DNA from: SVTX01 sp964629615
GTDB lineage: Bacteria; Bacillota; Clostridia; Oscillospirales; CAG-272
Assembly: GCA_964629615.1 (NCBI GenBank)
Contig: CAZVUD010000028.1
Span: 1 to 19,990 of the forward strand
Length of the DNA: 19,990 nt
Direction: 5' to 3'
The notes below the pieces were generated by a model. It saw only the letters and a list, made by a program, of their open reading frames with translations, made no database searches and had not been told where the DNA came from. Shown here piece by piece: positions 8,808 through 16,315 of the stretch. The stretch's first letter is position 1; every line of letters begins with the position of its first letter. The position numbers and the translations under genes were made by a program.

Positions 8808-8835
8808 ATCTTACATCTTAACACAAATTTGTAAA
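8808..8835 (-). promoter_or_regulatory. Possible promoter of the ABC/GldG/DUF4340 operon
   Basis: On the minus strand, TTTACA (8830-8835) and TAAGAT (8808-8813) are separated by 16 bases, about 50 bases before the ATPase start. Both hexamers are near-consensus but the region is very A/T-rich, so chance matches are likely. No other promoter is better placed. Confidence 0.4.
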
Positions 8836-8956
8836 CTGTTAATGAACACTTTTGAATTTCTTATATCAGTTGTATGATTTTTCGGTGAATTTTTAACTTT
8901 CCGTGCGTATTTTTGCAAAAAATTCCCATCATTAATATAAATAATCGCCAAATCTC

Positions 8957-8985
8957 TTGACGGAAAGGTATAATTCTGCTAAAAT
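8957..8985 (+). promoter_or_regulatory. Promoter of the ahcY-mnmG-rsmG operon
   Basis: TTGACG (8957-8962), a 17-base spacer and TAAAAT (8980-8985) form a near-consensus sigma-70 promoter. Transcription should begin near 8992, giving a leader of about 55 bases. The leader holds a small GTGTGC/GCACGC hairpin with loop TTAAAT (8999-9016) right at its 5' end and an AGGAGG ribosome site at 9031-9036. The leader is too short for a known SAH or SAM riboswitch. The rest of the divergent gap (8836-8956) is A/T-rich and shows nothing else I can name. Confidence 0.75.
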
Positions 8986-9047
8986 ATAGAATGGATATGT
9001 GTGCTTAAATGCACGCGCAAAACCTATAATAGGAGGACTACAAACAA

Positions 9048-10289
9048 ATGACGAGCATAAAAGATATATCCTTGGCTAAAAGCGGCAAGGACAAGATAGA
9101 GTGGGTAAGATCCTACATGCCCATCTTAAATTCCATCGAAGAGGAATTCAAAAAAACAAAGCCCTTTGAAGGTCTGAAGATCTCCATGTCCATCCATCTT
9201 GAAGCAAAGACCGCACGTCTGGCACATTGCCTGCGCGCAGGCGGTGCGACTGTAAGAGTAACGGGATGCAATCCCCTCTCCACTCAGGACGATGTTGCCG
9301 CATCTCTCGCTTATGACGGCTTTGAGGTAAACGCGCACCACGGCGCAACAGAGGAAGAATACATAAACGACTTAAAGAACACCCTTTCCTTCTGCCCCGA
9401 TCTCATTATAGACGACGGCGGCGACTTTATAAATCTTCTGCACGGAGAATGCCGCGAATACGGCAAAAATCTCATCGGCGGCTGTGAGGAGACCACTACG
9501 GGAATACACAGACTGTTCGCACGTCAGGCAAAGGGGCTTCTCGATTACACCATGATTAATGTTAACGATGCAAATTGCAAACATTTGTTCGATAACAGAT
9601 ACGGCACAGGTCAGTCCACACTTGACGGAATAATGAATTCCACAAACCTTATGATAGCAGGCAAAACTGTTGTAATTGCAGGATTTGGCTGGTGTGGCAA
9701 GGGACTTGCCATGAGAGCAAAGGGCATGGGAGCAGATGTCATCATCACAGAGATCGACCCGATAAAGGCAATTGAGGCTGTAATGGAGGGCTATCGCGTT
9801 ATGACCATGGACGAGGCGGCACCATTAGGTGACCTTTTCGTAACTCTCACAGGCTGCTCTGACGTTATCGTGCGCCGTCATCTTGAAGTAATGAAGGATG
9901 GCGTACTGCTTGCAAACAGCGGTCATTTCGACGTTGAGATAAATAAGCGCGACCTTCTTGAGCTTGCAAGTGAAAGGATACAGAGAAAGCCCAACATTGA
10001 AGGATACAGAATGAAGGACGGCAGAATGATAAATCTGCTTGCCGAGGGCAGACTTGTAAATCTGGCAGCAGGCAATGGTCACCCTGCCGAGATCATGGAC
10101 ATGAGCTTCGCAATTCAAGCAAAATCACTTGAATACCTTGCAAAAAATGCAGGAAAGCTTGAAAAGAGAGTTTATGCAGTGCCCGAGGAGATAGACAACG
10201 AGGTCGCAAAGATCAAGCTCGACTCCTTGAATGTACGCATAGACAGCCTCACAGACGCGCAGAAGGAATATCTCGCGCGCGTAGACTGA
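9048..10289 (+). CDS. ahcY: Adenosylhomocysteinase (S-adenosylhomocysteine hydrolase), archaeal/Thermotoga-like
   Basis: This cytosolic NAD-dependent enzyme reversibly splits S-adenosylhomocysteine, the by-product of methyltransferases such as RsmG downstream, into adenosine and homocysteine. Motifs seen: HLEAKTA (50-56), NPLSTQDDVAA (75-85), CEETTTG (146-152), NDANCKHLFDNRYGTGQS (173-190, containing the substrate-binding Lys and Asp), the NAD site GFGWCGKG (212-219) and GNGHPAEIMDMSFA near residue 345. At 413 residues it is of the short type, and it lacks the C-terminal Lys-Tyr tail of eukaryotic enzymes, as does the Thermotoga form. In methanogens a relative prefers S-inosylhomocysteine, so substrate preference is open. 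AGGAGG lies 11 bases before the ATG. It occupies the position before mnmG where mnmE is usual. Confidence 0.93.
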   Translation: MTSIKDISLAKSGKDKIEWVRSYMPILNSIEEEFKKTKPFEGLKISMSIHLEAKTARLAHCLRAGGATVRVTGCNPLSTQDDVAASLAYDGFEVNAHHGATEEEYINDLKNTLSFCPDLIIDDGGDFINLLHGECREYGKNLIGGCEETTTGIHRLFARQAKGLLDYTMINVNDANCKHLFDNRYGTGQSTLDGIMNSTNLMIAGKTVVIAGFGWCGKGLAMRAKGMGADVIITEIDPIKAIEAVMEGYRVMTMDEAAPLGDLFVTLTGCSDVIVRRHLEVMKDGVLLANSGHFDVEINKRDLLELASERIQRKPNIEGYRMKDGRMINLLAEGRLVNLAAGNGHPAEIMDMSFAIQAKSLEYLAKNAGKLEKRVYAVPEEIDNEVAKIKLDSLNVRIDSLTDAQKEYLARVD

Positions 10290-10306
10290 TCTTTGGCGGT
10301 GGAGCT

Positions 10307-12190
10307 ATGGAGCTTAAAACAAAGGTAGCCGTCATCGGTGCAGGACATGCAGGTGTGGAAGCGGCTCTCGCGTCGGCAAGGATGGGACTTGACACATTGC
10401 TGTTCACGCTTTCCCTCGATACCGTCGCAAATCTTCCCTGCAATCCGTCCATAGGCGGCACAGCAAAGGGGCATTTAGTCTATGAGATAGATGCCATGGG
10501 CGGTGCTATGGGCAGGCTTGCCGACCTTGCAAGCCTGCAATCCAGGACCCTCAATCTCGGCAAGGGCGCGGCTGTCCACTCAAAAAGAATACAAGCCGAC
10601 CGCTCACTTTACACACGACTTGTAAAAAAAGCGCTTGAAAGCACAAAAAATCTTCGCATAATACAGTCTGAGGTCACAGATATCCTCACCGAAGAGTGCT
10701 CTTGCGGCTCGTATGAGCGCAAAATAGTAGGTGTAAGAACAAAACTTGGAGAAAATTGGAAATGTGACGCCGCAATAATCTGCACAGGCACATATCTTGC
10801 AGGAAAAGTATTTGTCGGAAACGTAAATTATCCGTCAGGACCTGATGGACTTCTGCCTGCAGACCGCCTGACGAGCTCTCTCATTCAAAACGGCGTTAAA
10901 ATAATGCGATTTAAGACAGGAACACCTGCGAGAGTCAAGAGATCAACTATAGATCTCGACAGATTGGAGCGCCAGGACGGAGAAGCTATGCCTTTACCGT
11001 TTTCTTGGGCAACAAGCGAGGATCAGATCCAAAATTTGGAGCAGACGCCCTGCCATATCGTGTATACAAACGCCGAAACGCACAGAATCATCAAGGACAA
11101 CATCCACCTTTCAGCCATGTATTCAGGTCAGATACACGGCACAGGACCGAGATATTGCCCATCTATTGAGGATAAAATAGTAAGATTCGCCGACAAAGAA
11201 CGTCATCAGCTCTTTGTAGAGCCCATGGGACGCGACACAGACGAAATGTACATACAGGGTTTCTCGACATCTATGCCGACAGATGTGCAGTACAAAATGC
11301 TTCATTCCCTTTGCGGATTTGAAAATGCGGAGATAATGAGGTATGCATATGCGATAGAATACGATTGCGCAGACCCGCTTCAGCTCTATCCCACCCTTGA
11401 ATTCAAGAAAATATCCGGACTTTACGGTGCAGGACAGTTTAACGGCACATCGGGATATGAGGAAGCAGGCGCTCAAGGTGTTGTTGCAGGCGCAAATGCC
11501 GCGCTCAAGATACTTGATCGCCCACCCATGATACTTTCGCGCCAAAGCAGTTATATAGGCACGCTTATCGACGATCTCACGGTAAAAGGCACGTCCGAGC
11601 CATACAGGATGATGACATCTCGCTCGGAATACAGGCTTTTGCTCCGTCAGGACAACGCCGACGAGCGTCTTACACCGACAGCATACGCATCGGGACTTAT
11701 AAGTGAAGAGCAATACAAGGCTTACACAGAAAAGCGCGAGAGCATCGAAAACGAAAAGATGAGACTGGAATCTACATATATTTCAAAGGAAAATGCCTCA
11801 AAATTCCTGACAGAGCGCGGAATGGAAGCTTCAAAAAGCGGTCTTTCACTTGCCGATCTGCTGCGCAGGCCCGATATAACCTATGACGACATAGCGCCGC
11901 TTGACACAAAGAGATGCGAATTACCGCGCAGAGTCACACTCACCGCATCTACCGACATAAAATACGCAGGATATGTCAAAAGACAGTTGTCGGAGGTTGG
12001 AAGGATCACAAAATTGGAAGAAAAAAGGCTTCCGGGCGACATAAATTACTCATCCATACGCGGTCTGCGCATAGAAGCCGCCCAAAAGCTTGAAAAGATC
12101 AGACCGCTGACTGTAGGTCAGGCGTCAAGAATAAGTGGCGTAAACCCTGCCGACATTTCGGTCTTGCTCATATATCTCGGCATAAAATAA
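10307..12190 (+). CDS. mnmG: tRNA uridine-5-carboxymethylaminomethyl modification enzyme MnmG (GidA)
   Basis: MnmG, with its partner MnmE, installs the carboxymethylaminomethyl group on C5 of wobble uridine 34 in several tRNAs, using FAD, glycine and methylene-THF. At 627 residues it is full length. It shows the FAD-binding GAGHAG (11-16), NPSIGG (46-51), TGTYLAGKVFVG, KTGTPARV, the conserved Cys in CHIVYTN, and GQFNGTSGYEEAGAQG. It starts 17 bases after ahcY with a weak site (GGCGG or GGAG), which suggests translational coupling. The mnmE gene, normally just upstream, is not in the window and must lie elsewhere. The identification is firm; substitutions relative to the Bacillus sequence (for example HSKRIQADR for RATRAQADR) look like lineage differences. 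Confidence 0.97.
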   Translation: MELKTKVAVIGAGHAGVEAALASARMGLDTLLFTLSLDTVANLPCNPSIGGTAKGHLVYEIDAMGGAMGRLADLASLQSRTLNLGKGAAVHSKRIQADRSLYTRLVKKALESTKNLRIIQSEVTDILTEECSCGSYERKIVGVRTKLGENWKCDAAIICTGTYLAGKVFVGNVNYPSGPDGLLPADRLTSSLIQNGVKIMRFKTGTPARVKRSTIDLDRLERQDGEAMPLPFSWATSEDQIQNLEQTPCHIVYTNAETHRIIKDNIHLSAMYSGQIHGTGPRYCPSIEDKIVRFADKERHQLFVEPMGRDTDEMYIQGFSTSMPTDVQYKMLHSLCGFENAEIMRYAYAIEYDCADPLQLYPTLEFKKISGLYGAGQFNGTSGYEEAGAQGVVAGANAALKILDRPPMILSRQSSYIGTLIDDLTVKGTSEPYRMMTSRSEYRLLLRQDNADERLTPTAYASGLISEEQYKAYTEKRESIENEKMRLESTYISKENASKFLTERGMEASKSGLSLADLLRRPDITYDDIAPLDTKRCELPRRVTLTASTDIKYAGYVKRQLSEVGRITKLEEKRLPGDINYSSIRGLRIEAAQKLEKIRPLTVGQASRISGVNPADISVLLIYLGIK

Positions 12191-12200
12191 AGGAGAATGT

Positions 12201-12929
12201 ATGCAATTATCTGAATTTTCTTTGATATACAGCGAAATTCTCGCAAAAAACTCACTTTCGGAGTATATTTCCGAAAATATCATTCAAAAATTTTACGATC
12301 TTTATAATTTAATACTTGAATATAACTCGCACACCAACATCACAGCAATAACCGACGCCGATGAGGTCATTCTTAAGCATTTTGCTGATTGCCTTTTTGT
12401 AGCAAAGCTCATTCCGGATGGCGAATGCGACCTTATCGATATAGGCTGTGGCGCAGGATTTCCCTCATTGCCAATTGCCATTGTGCGCCCCGATATCAAC
12501 ATAATCTCTCTTGACAGTACGTCAAAAAAGATAGATTTTGTAAATTCGGCGGCAAAATCCCTTGAAATTTCCAATTTGCAAGGTGTTTCAGCAAGAGCTG
12601 AAGAATATATCAAGCAAACAGGGGCAAAATTTGATATTTGCGTAAGCCGCGCAGTTGCAAGATTGAACATTTTATGCGAGCTTTGCATTCCTTATCTGAA
12701 AATAAACGGCAGGTTTTTGGCTATGAAAGCGAGATCAGGCGACGATGAGCTAAACGAAGCATTGCAAGGCATCAAAAAGTTAGGTGGCGAACACGAACGC
12801 ACCGAAAAATTTGAGCTTATCGGCAAAGACGAATCATTTGAACGAAACATTATAGAAATAGCAAAGATCTCAAAAACACCGTCTGCATATCCGCGCAGAT
12901 ACGGTCAGATACTCAAAAAACCACTTTAA
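12201..12929 (+). CDS. rsmG: 16S rRNA (guanine-527-N7)-methyltransferase RsmG (GidB)
   Basis: A 242-residue SAM-dependent methyltransferase that makes m7G527 in 16S rRNA; loss of the enzyme gives low-level streptomycin resistance in several bacteria. The SAM-binding motif DIGCGAGFP is at 80-88, preceded by the family stretch NITAITDADEVILKHFADCL (46-65). The later motifs VSRAVARL and FLAMKA follow in order. The family motif usually ends in DSL, whereas here it reads DCL. It follows mnmG by ten bases with AAAGGAG overlapping the previous stop, so the two are coupled in one operon. The SAH it produces is the substrate of AhcY encoded two genes upstream. Confidence 0.97.
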   Translation: MQLSEFSLIYSEILAKNSLSEYISENIIQKFYDLYNLILEYNSHTNITAITDADEVILKHFADCLFVAKLIPDGECDLIDIGCGAGFPSLPIAIVRPDINIISLDSTSKKIDFVNSAAKSLEISNLQGVSARAEEYIKQTGAKFDICVSRAVARLNILCELCIPYLKINGRFLAMKARSGDDELNEALQGIKKLGGEHERTEKFELIGKDESFERNIIEIAKISKTPSAYPRRYGQILKKPL

Positions 12930-12934
12930 AGTAC

Positions 12935-12950
12935 TGTTTCACGTGAAACA
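12935..12950. promoter_or_regulatory. parS site 1
   Basis: TGTTTCACGTGAAACA, a perfect 16-bp palindrome and an exact match to the usual Firmicutes ParB-binding consensus. It lies six bases after the rsmG stop codon. Confidence 0.93.
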
Positions 12951-12993
12951 CAATCGTACAGTCCATGGTACTTTTTGTTAAGGCGTGTTAATT

Positions 12994-13009
12994 CGTTTCA
13001 CGTGAAACA
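12994..13009. promoter_or_regulatory. parS site 2
   Basis: CGTTTCACGTGAAACA: one outer base differs from the perfect palindrome, while the 14-bp core GTTTCACGTGAAAC is intact. Centre-to-centre distance from site 1 is 59 bp. Confidence 0.9.
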
Positions 13010-13035
13010 CGTCAAATCGTACCATCGATCAAAAC

Positions 13036-13051
13036 TGTTTCACGTGAAACT
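13036..13051. promoter_or_regulatory. parS site 3
   Basis: TGTTTCACGTGAAACT: one outer base differs; the 14-bp core is intact. Centre-to-centre distance from site 2 is 42 bp, four helical turns. Confidence 0.9.
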
Positions 13052-13116
13052 ATCCGATTGCAGAGCAGCTTATTTACGGTCATCATCTGCGATTCGGCTG
13101 AAATATTGACGGTATC

Positions 13117-13138
13117 GTCTGTTTCACGTGAAACAGAC
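13117..13138. promoter_or_regulatory. parS site 4, extended palindrome
   Basis: The core TGTTTCACGTGAAACA (13120-13135) is extended by perfect symmetry to 22 bp, with GTC and GAC on either side. Its centre is 84 bp from site 3, eight helical turns. It ends about 70 bp before the parA -35 element. Confidence 0.93.
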
Positions 13139-13210
13139 ACAGTTTATGCATCCAAACTGCGTTTTTTAATCAAAAACAGCGCTGCTTGGTGGATTTTTTT
13201 GAAATATCTA

Positions 13211-13239
13211 TTGAAATTACGCAAAAAATATAGTATAAT
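13211..13239 (+). promoter_or_regulatory. parA promoter
   Basis: TTGAAA (13211-13216), a 17-base spacer and TATAAT (13234-13239). The start of transcription should be near 13246, giving a leader of about 25 bases that carries CGGAGGT (13257-13263). ParB spreading from the parS sites just upstream could repress it, but that is inference. Confidence 0.8.
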
Positions 13240-13270
13240 ACTATTGTTAGTTTACACGGAGGTAAAAGAC

Positions 13271-14032
13271 TTGGGAAAGATAATATCATTCGCAAACCAA
13301 AAGGGCGGCGTTGGCAAGACAACATCTGCCGTAAATGTTGCAGCTTCTCTCGGAGTTCTCGGCTACAAGGTGCTTCTTATTGACCTTGACCCTCAGGGCA
13401 ACGCGACGAGCGGCGTTGGTATCTCAAAGCGCGCCTTGAAAGCAACCATAAACGATGTTCTCGTGGGTGAAATGCCTGCAAAAGAGGCGATCAGGACCAC
13501 AGAATACGCAAATCTTGACATAATTCCTGCAAATATAGCACTTGCAGGTGCAGAATATAACCTTTATCAGGACGGTGGAAACGAAAAGATCATGAAAAAC
13601 GCACTTTCAGAGGTGCGCGACAAATATGACTACATAATAATCGACTGTCCCCCCTCACTTTCCATGCTCACGGTCAACTCTATGGTGGCAAGTGACGGAG
13701 TTATAATCCCCATGCAATGCGAATTTTACGCACTTGAGGGACTTTCACAGCTCACAGTGACGATAAATAAGATAAAAGCCAACTTCAACCCTGCGCTTAA
13801 CATAGTCGGAATACTCATAACTATGTACAATTCCAGACTTTTGCTCTCCATGCAGGTAATAAATGAGTTGAATAAGCATTACAGCGACAGACTTTTTGAA
13901 ACCAAGATATCCCGCGGCGTAAAGGTATCCGAGGCTCCCGGCTTTGGCATGCCCGTATACTACCATGATAAGCGCTCAAAGGGTGCTGTAGAGTATCTCT
14001 CGGTTGCAAAAGAGCTTGCTTCGCGCATATGA
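13271..14032 (+). CDS. parA: Chromosome-partitioning ATPase ParA (Soj)
   Basis: A 253-residue, Soj-length ParA ATPase that binds DNA non-specifically as an ATP dimer and works with ParB-parS in origin segregation and control of replication initiation. The deviant Walker A is KGGVGKTT (11-18), with the signature Lys11. The catalytic-Asp region is DLDPQGNAT (38-46; D40), and IIDCPPSL is the Walker B. I use the TTG at 13271 as the start, because CGGAGGT lies seven bases upstream and a TATAAT promoter ends 31 bases upstream. The frame is open for another 71 codons, but those would span parS site 4 and the promoter. In Bacillus Soj the N-terminus also begins just before this IIS(F/I)ANQKGGVGKTT block. 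parB follows after 43 bases. Confidence 0.95.
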   Translation: MGKIISFANQKGGVGKTTSAVNVAASLGVLGYKVLLIDLDPQGNATSGVGISKRALKATINDVLVGEMPAKEAIRTTEYANLDIIPANIALAGAEYNLYQDGGNEKIMKNALSEVRDKYDYIIIDCPPSLSMLTVNSMVASDGVIIPMQCEFYALEGLSQLTVTINKIKANFNPALNIVGILITMYNSRLLLSMQVINELNKHYSDRLFETKISRGVKVSEAPGFGMPVYYHDKRSKGAVEYLSVAKELASRI

Positions 14033-14055
14033 TCGCACATAATATCGCATATAAT
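14032..14055 (+). repeat. Tandem 12-bp repeat between parA and parB
   Basis: ATCGCACATAAT (14032-14043) is directly followed by ATCGCATATAAT (14044-14055), identical at 11 of 12 positions. The second copy contains TATAAT, so it may also be a -10-like element for parB. It could be slippage without a function. Confidence 0.6.
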
Positions 14056-14075
14056 ACTGAAAGGAAGGCAAAAAT

Positions 14076-14966
14076 ATGGCACGTGGTGGACTTGGAAGAG
14101 ATTTTTATTCAATTCTCGATGATAATATGCTTGAAGAAAAGAAGGACAGCGTGACGACTCTCAAAATATCAGACATAGAGCCGAGAGCCGATCAGCCCAG
14201 AAAGACATTTGATAGCGAAAATCTTCAGCTTTTAGCCGATTCTATAGCATTACACGGCGTTCTTCAGCCCATAATCGTAAGAGAAAATCCGAATTTTGCG
14301 GGCTCTTATGAGATAATTGCAGGTGAAAGACGCTGGAGAGCCTCCAAAATGGCAGGACTTTCGGAAATGCCCGTAGTTATCGTGGACGGCGACGACCTGA
14401 AGATAGCGCAGATAGCGCTTGTTGAAAACGTTCAGCGCGAGAACCTTAATCCCGTTGAAGAAGCGCTTGCATACAGCGCACTCATGGAAAGACACGACCT
14501 TACGCAGGATCAGATAGCAAAAGAGGTCGGCAAGAGCCGTCCTGCGGTTGCAAACATGCTCCGCTTGCTCGATCTTCCCGACGAAGTGCTTGAGATGCTT
14601 AAGAACGAAAAGATATCCAGCGGTCACGCAAGAGCCCTTCTAGGACTCAAAAATGACGAGGATATGATCCTTCTTGCGCAAAAAACAGAGGAAAAGGGTC
14701 TTTCCGTGCGTGAAGTTGAGCGCATCGTAAAGAGCATGAACGAAAAGAGCGAAAAGGTGGCTGACATCATCCCCGAAACTCCCGATTCTCAGCGTAAGGT
14801 ATACATGAAGGATCTTGAAAAGAAGGTCATGCAGACCCTCGGCAGAAAGGTAAAGATAAATCAATCTGCAAAGAAAAAGACTCTTGAGCTTGCTTACCAC
14901 AGCGACGAGGATCTTGAAGAGCTGTTGTCGCTCATATGCGGCAAAGACATATTCGGCGATCACTGA
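14076..14966 (+). CDS. parB: Chromosome-partitioning protein ParB (Spo0J)
   Basis: A 296-residue ParB/Spo0J, a CTP-dependent DNA clamp that loads at parS, spreads and recruits SMC. The N-terminus MARGGLGRDF carries the Arg/Lys-rich GLG motif that stimulates ParA ATPase. The CTP-binding motifs are GERRWRAS (83-90) and ENVQRENLNP (117-126). The central helix-turn-helix that reads parS lies in DLTQDQIAKEV...SRPAVANMLRL (about 141-164), and the last ~50 residues form the dimerisation domain. The site AAGGAAGG precedes the ATG. Its targets are the four parS sites upstream of parA. Only one ParB-family protein is encoded here; no Noc paralogue lies between rsmG and parA, as it does in Bacillus. Confidence 0.96.
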   Translation: MARGGLGRDFYSILDDNMLEEKKDSVTTLKISDIEPRADQPRKTFDSENLQLLADSIALHGVLQPIIVRENPNFAGSYEIIAGERRWRASKMAGLSEMPVVIVDGDDLKIAQIALVENVQRENLNPVEEALAYSALMERHDLTQDQIAKEVGKSRPAVANMLRLLDLPDEVLEMLKNEKISSGHARALLGLKNDEDMILLAQKTEEKGLSVREVERIVKSMNEKSEKVADIIPETPDSQRKVYMKDLEKKVMQTLGRKVKINQSAKKKTLELAYHSDEDLEELLSLICGKDIFGDH

Positions 14967-15007
14967 CCGCCCGATCTAACTTGTATTAAACGAAAGGAAA
15001 CACAAAA

Positions 15008-16291
15008 ATGCTTGACATAAACTATATAAAGAGCAACCCCGAGGAAGTTATAGAAAGGCTTGCAATAAAAGGAAAAGACGCACGCGAGGAGATCGAAAAG
15101 ATCCTTGAGCTCGACGCAAAAAGACGCGCCGTTATATCCTCCACAGAGAGCATCAAGGCAGAACAGAACAAGCTCTCAAAGATGATCCCCCAGTATAAAA
15201 AGGAAGGTAAGGATCCCTCCGAGATCTTTGCAAGATCCAAGGAGATGGGCGCAACCGTAAAGGCAAACGAGGAGCAGAAGAAGCTTATCGAAGCTGAGCT
15301 TCAGAGCTACATGCTCGGTCTGCCCAACCTCCCCGACCGCGACCTTAAGAGCGGCGGAAAGGAGAACAACGAGCCTCTCAGATACTTCGGAGAGCCCCAC
15401 AAATTTGATTTTGAGCCCAAAAACCACGTTGATCTCTGCACTTCTCTCGGACTTATCGACTACGACAGAGGTACAAAGCTCTCAGGCTCGGGATTCTGGA
15501 TATACAGAGGAATGGGTGCAAGACTTGAATGGGCACTCCTTAACTACTTCATAGACACACATCTTAACGACGGATACGAGCTTATTTTGCCCCCTCACAT
15601 GCTTGAATATGAGTGCGGCGTTACTGCAGGACAGTTCCCGAAGTTTGCCGATGAGGTATATAAGATAGAAAACCCCACCGACAACCGCCAGAGATACATG
15701 CTCCCCACAGCCGAGGCAGCGCTTGCATCCCTTTACAGAAACGAGATACTCACAGAAGCTGACCTCCCCAAAAAGCTTGTCAGCTACACGCCTTGCTTCA
15801 GACGCGAGGCAGGATCTTACCGTTCAGACGAAAGAGGCATGGTAAGAGGTCACCAGTTCAACAAGGTAGAGATGTTCCAGTACACTCTCCCTGAGAAGAG
15901 CGACGAAGCATTCGACGAGCTTGTTGCAAAGGCAGAAAGACTCGTTTCGGGACTTGGCTTCCACTTCAGAACAGTTAAGCTTGCCGCAGAGGACTGCTCT
16001 GCATCCATGGCAAGAACATACGACATTGAGATAAACATCCCCTCAATGAACGGATACAAGGAGGTAAGCTCGGTATCCAACGCGCGCGACTATCAGGCAA
16101 GACGCGGCATGATGAGAGTAAAGAGAGCAGACGGAAGGATCGAATATCTGCACACTCTCAACGGCTCAGGTCTTGCAACATCCAGAATACTTCCCGCACT
16201 TGTTGAGCAGAATCAGAACGCTGACGGAAGTGTAAATGTACCTGACGTACTTAAGAAGTATCTCGGCGTTGATGTTATAAGAAAGAACTGA
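15008..16291 (+). CDS. serS: Serine--tRNA ligase, variant motif 2/3 type
   Basis: A 427-residue class II synthetase that charges tRNA-Ser (and tRNA-Sec). Residues 1-100 form the expected long antiparallel coiled-coil arm that grips the long variable arm of tRNA-Ser. The catalytic core has the TAE loop (MLPTAEAAL, 231-239), motif 2 CFRREAGSYRSDERG then HQFNKVE (263-288), and motif 3 LNGSGLATSRIL (384-395). The common bacterial forms are AGAAGxDTRG and LNGSGLAVGRTL, so this is a divergent subtype that I recall from Clostridia. All key catalytic residues appear present. It starts 41 bases after parB with a GAAAGGAA site and no T-box leader, so it is probably co-transcribed with parAB. Confidence 0.95.
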   Translation: MLDINYIKSNPEEVIERLAIKGKDAREEIEKILELDAKRRAVISSTESIKAEQNKLSKMIPQYKKEGKDPSEIFARSKEMGATVKANEEQKKLIEAELQSYMLGLPNLPDRDLKSGGKENNEPLRYFGEPHKFDFEPKNHVDLCTSLGLIDYDRGTKLSGSGFWIYRGMGARLEWALLNYFIDTHLNDGYELILPPHMLEYECGVTAGQFPKFADEVYKIENPTDNRQRYMLPTAEAALASLYRNEILTEADLPKKLVSYTPCFRREAGSYRSDERGMVRGHQFNKVEMFQYTLPEKSDEAFDELVAKAERLVSGLGFHFRTVKLAAEDCSASMARTYDIEINIPSMNGYKEVSSVSNARDYQARRGMMRVKRADGRIEYLHTLNGSGLATSRILPALVEQNQNADGSVNVPDVLKKYLGVDVIRKN

Positions 16292-16315
16292 TAGCATCAG
16301 ACAATAACAAGCAAA

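Larger units (their letters stand above)
12930..13270 (+). other. Centromere-like region: four parS sites and the parA promoter, no gene
   Basis: This 341-base gap between rsmG and parA holds four copies of the parS palindrome, listed separately, plus the parA promoter and ribosome site. An open frame continues upstream of parA through part of this region, but it has no start signal of its own and crosses a parS site and the promoter, so I treat the region as non-coding. The eight bases AATCGTAC recur just after the first (12952-12959) and second (13015-13022) parS sites. No clear intrinsic terminator follows rsmG. Confidence 0.85.

Noticed and set aside
8986..9047. SAH or SAM riboswitch before ahcY
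   Set aside because: The leader is only about 55 bases and has one small hairpin; none of the conserved SAH or SAM aptamer blocks are visible.
12927..12975. Terminator after rsmG formed by AAAGTAC and GTACTTT around parS site 1
   Set aside because: The outer stem is only seven bases with a long loop, A/T-rich, and the following T-run is short; the parS palindrome explains the main symmetry.
13058..13270. In-frame 71-codon N-terminal extension of parA
   Set aside because: It crosses parS site 4, the TTGAAA/TATAAT promoter and the CGGAGGT site; the residues are low in similarity to ParA, and Soj length is reached exactly from the TTG at 13271.
14967..15007. T-box leader before serS
   Set aside because: The gap from parB is 41 bases, far too short for a T-box, and lacks the conserved T-box sequence.
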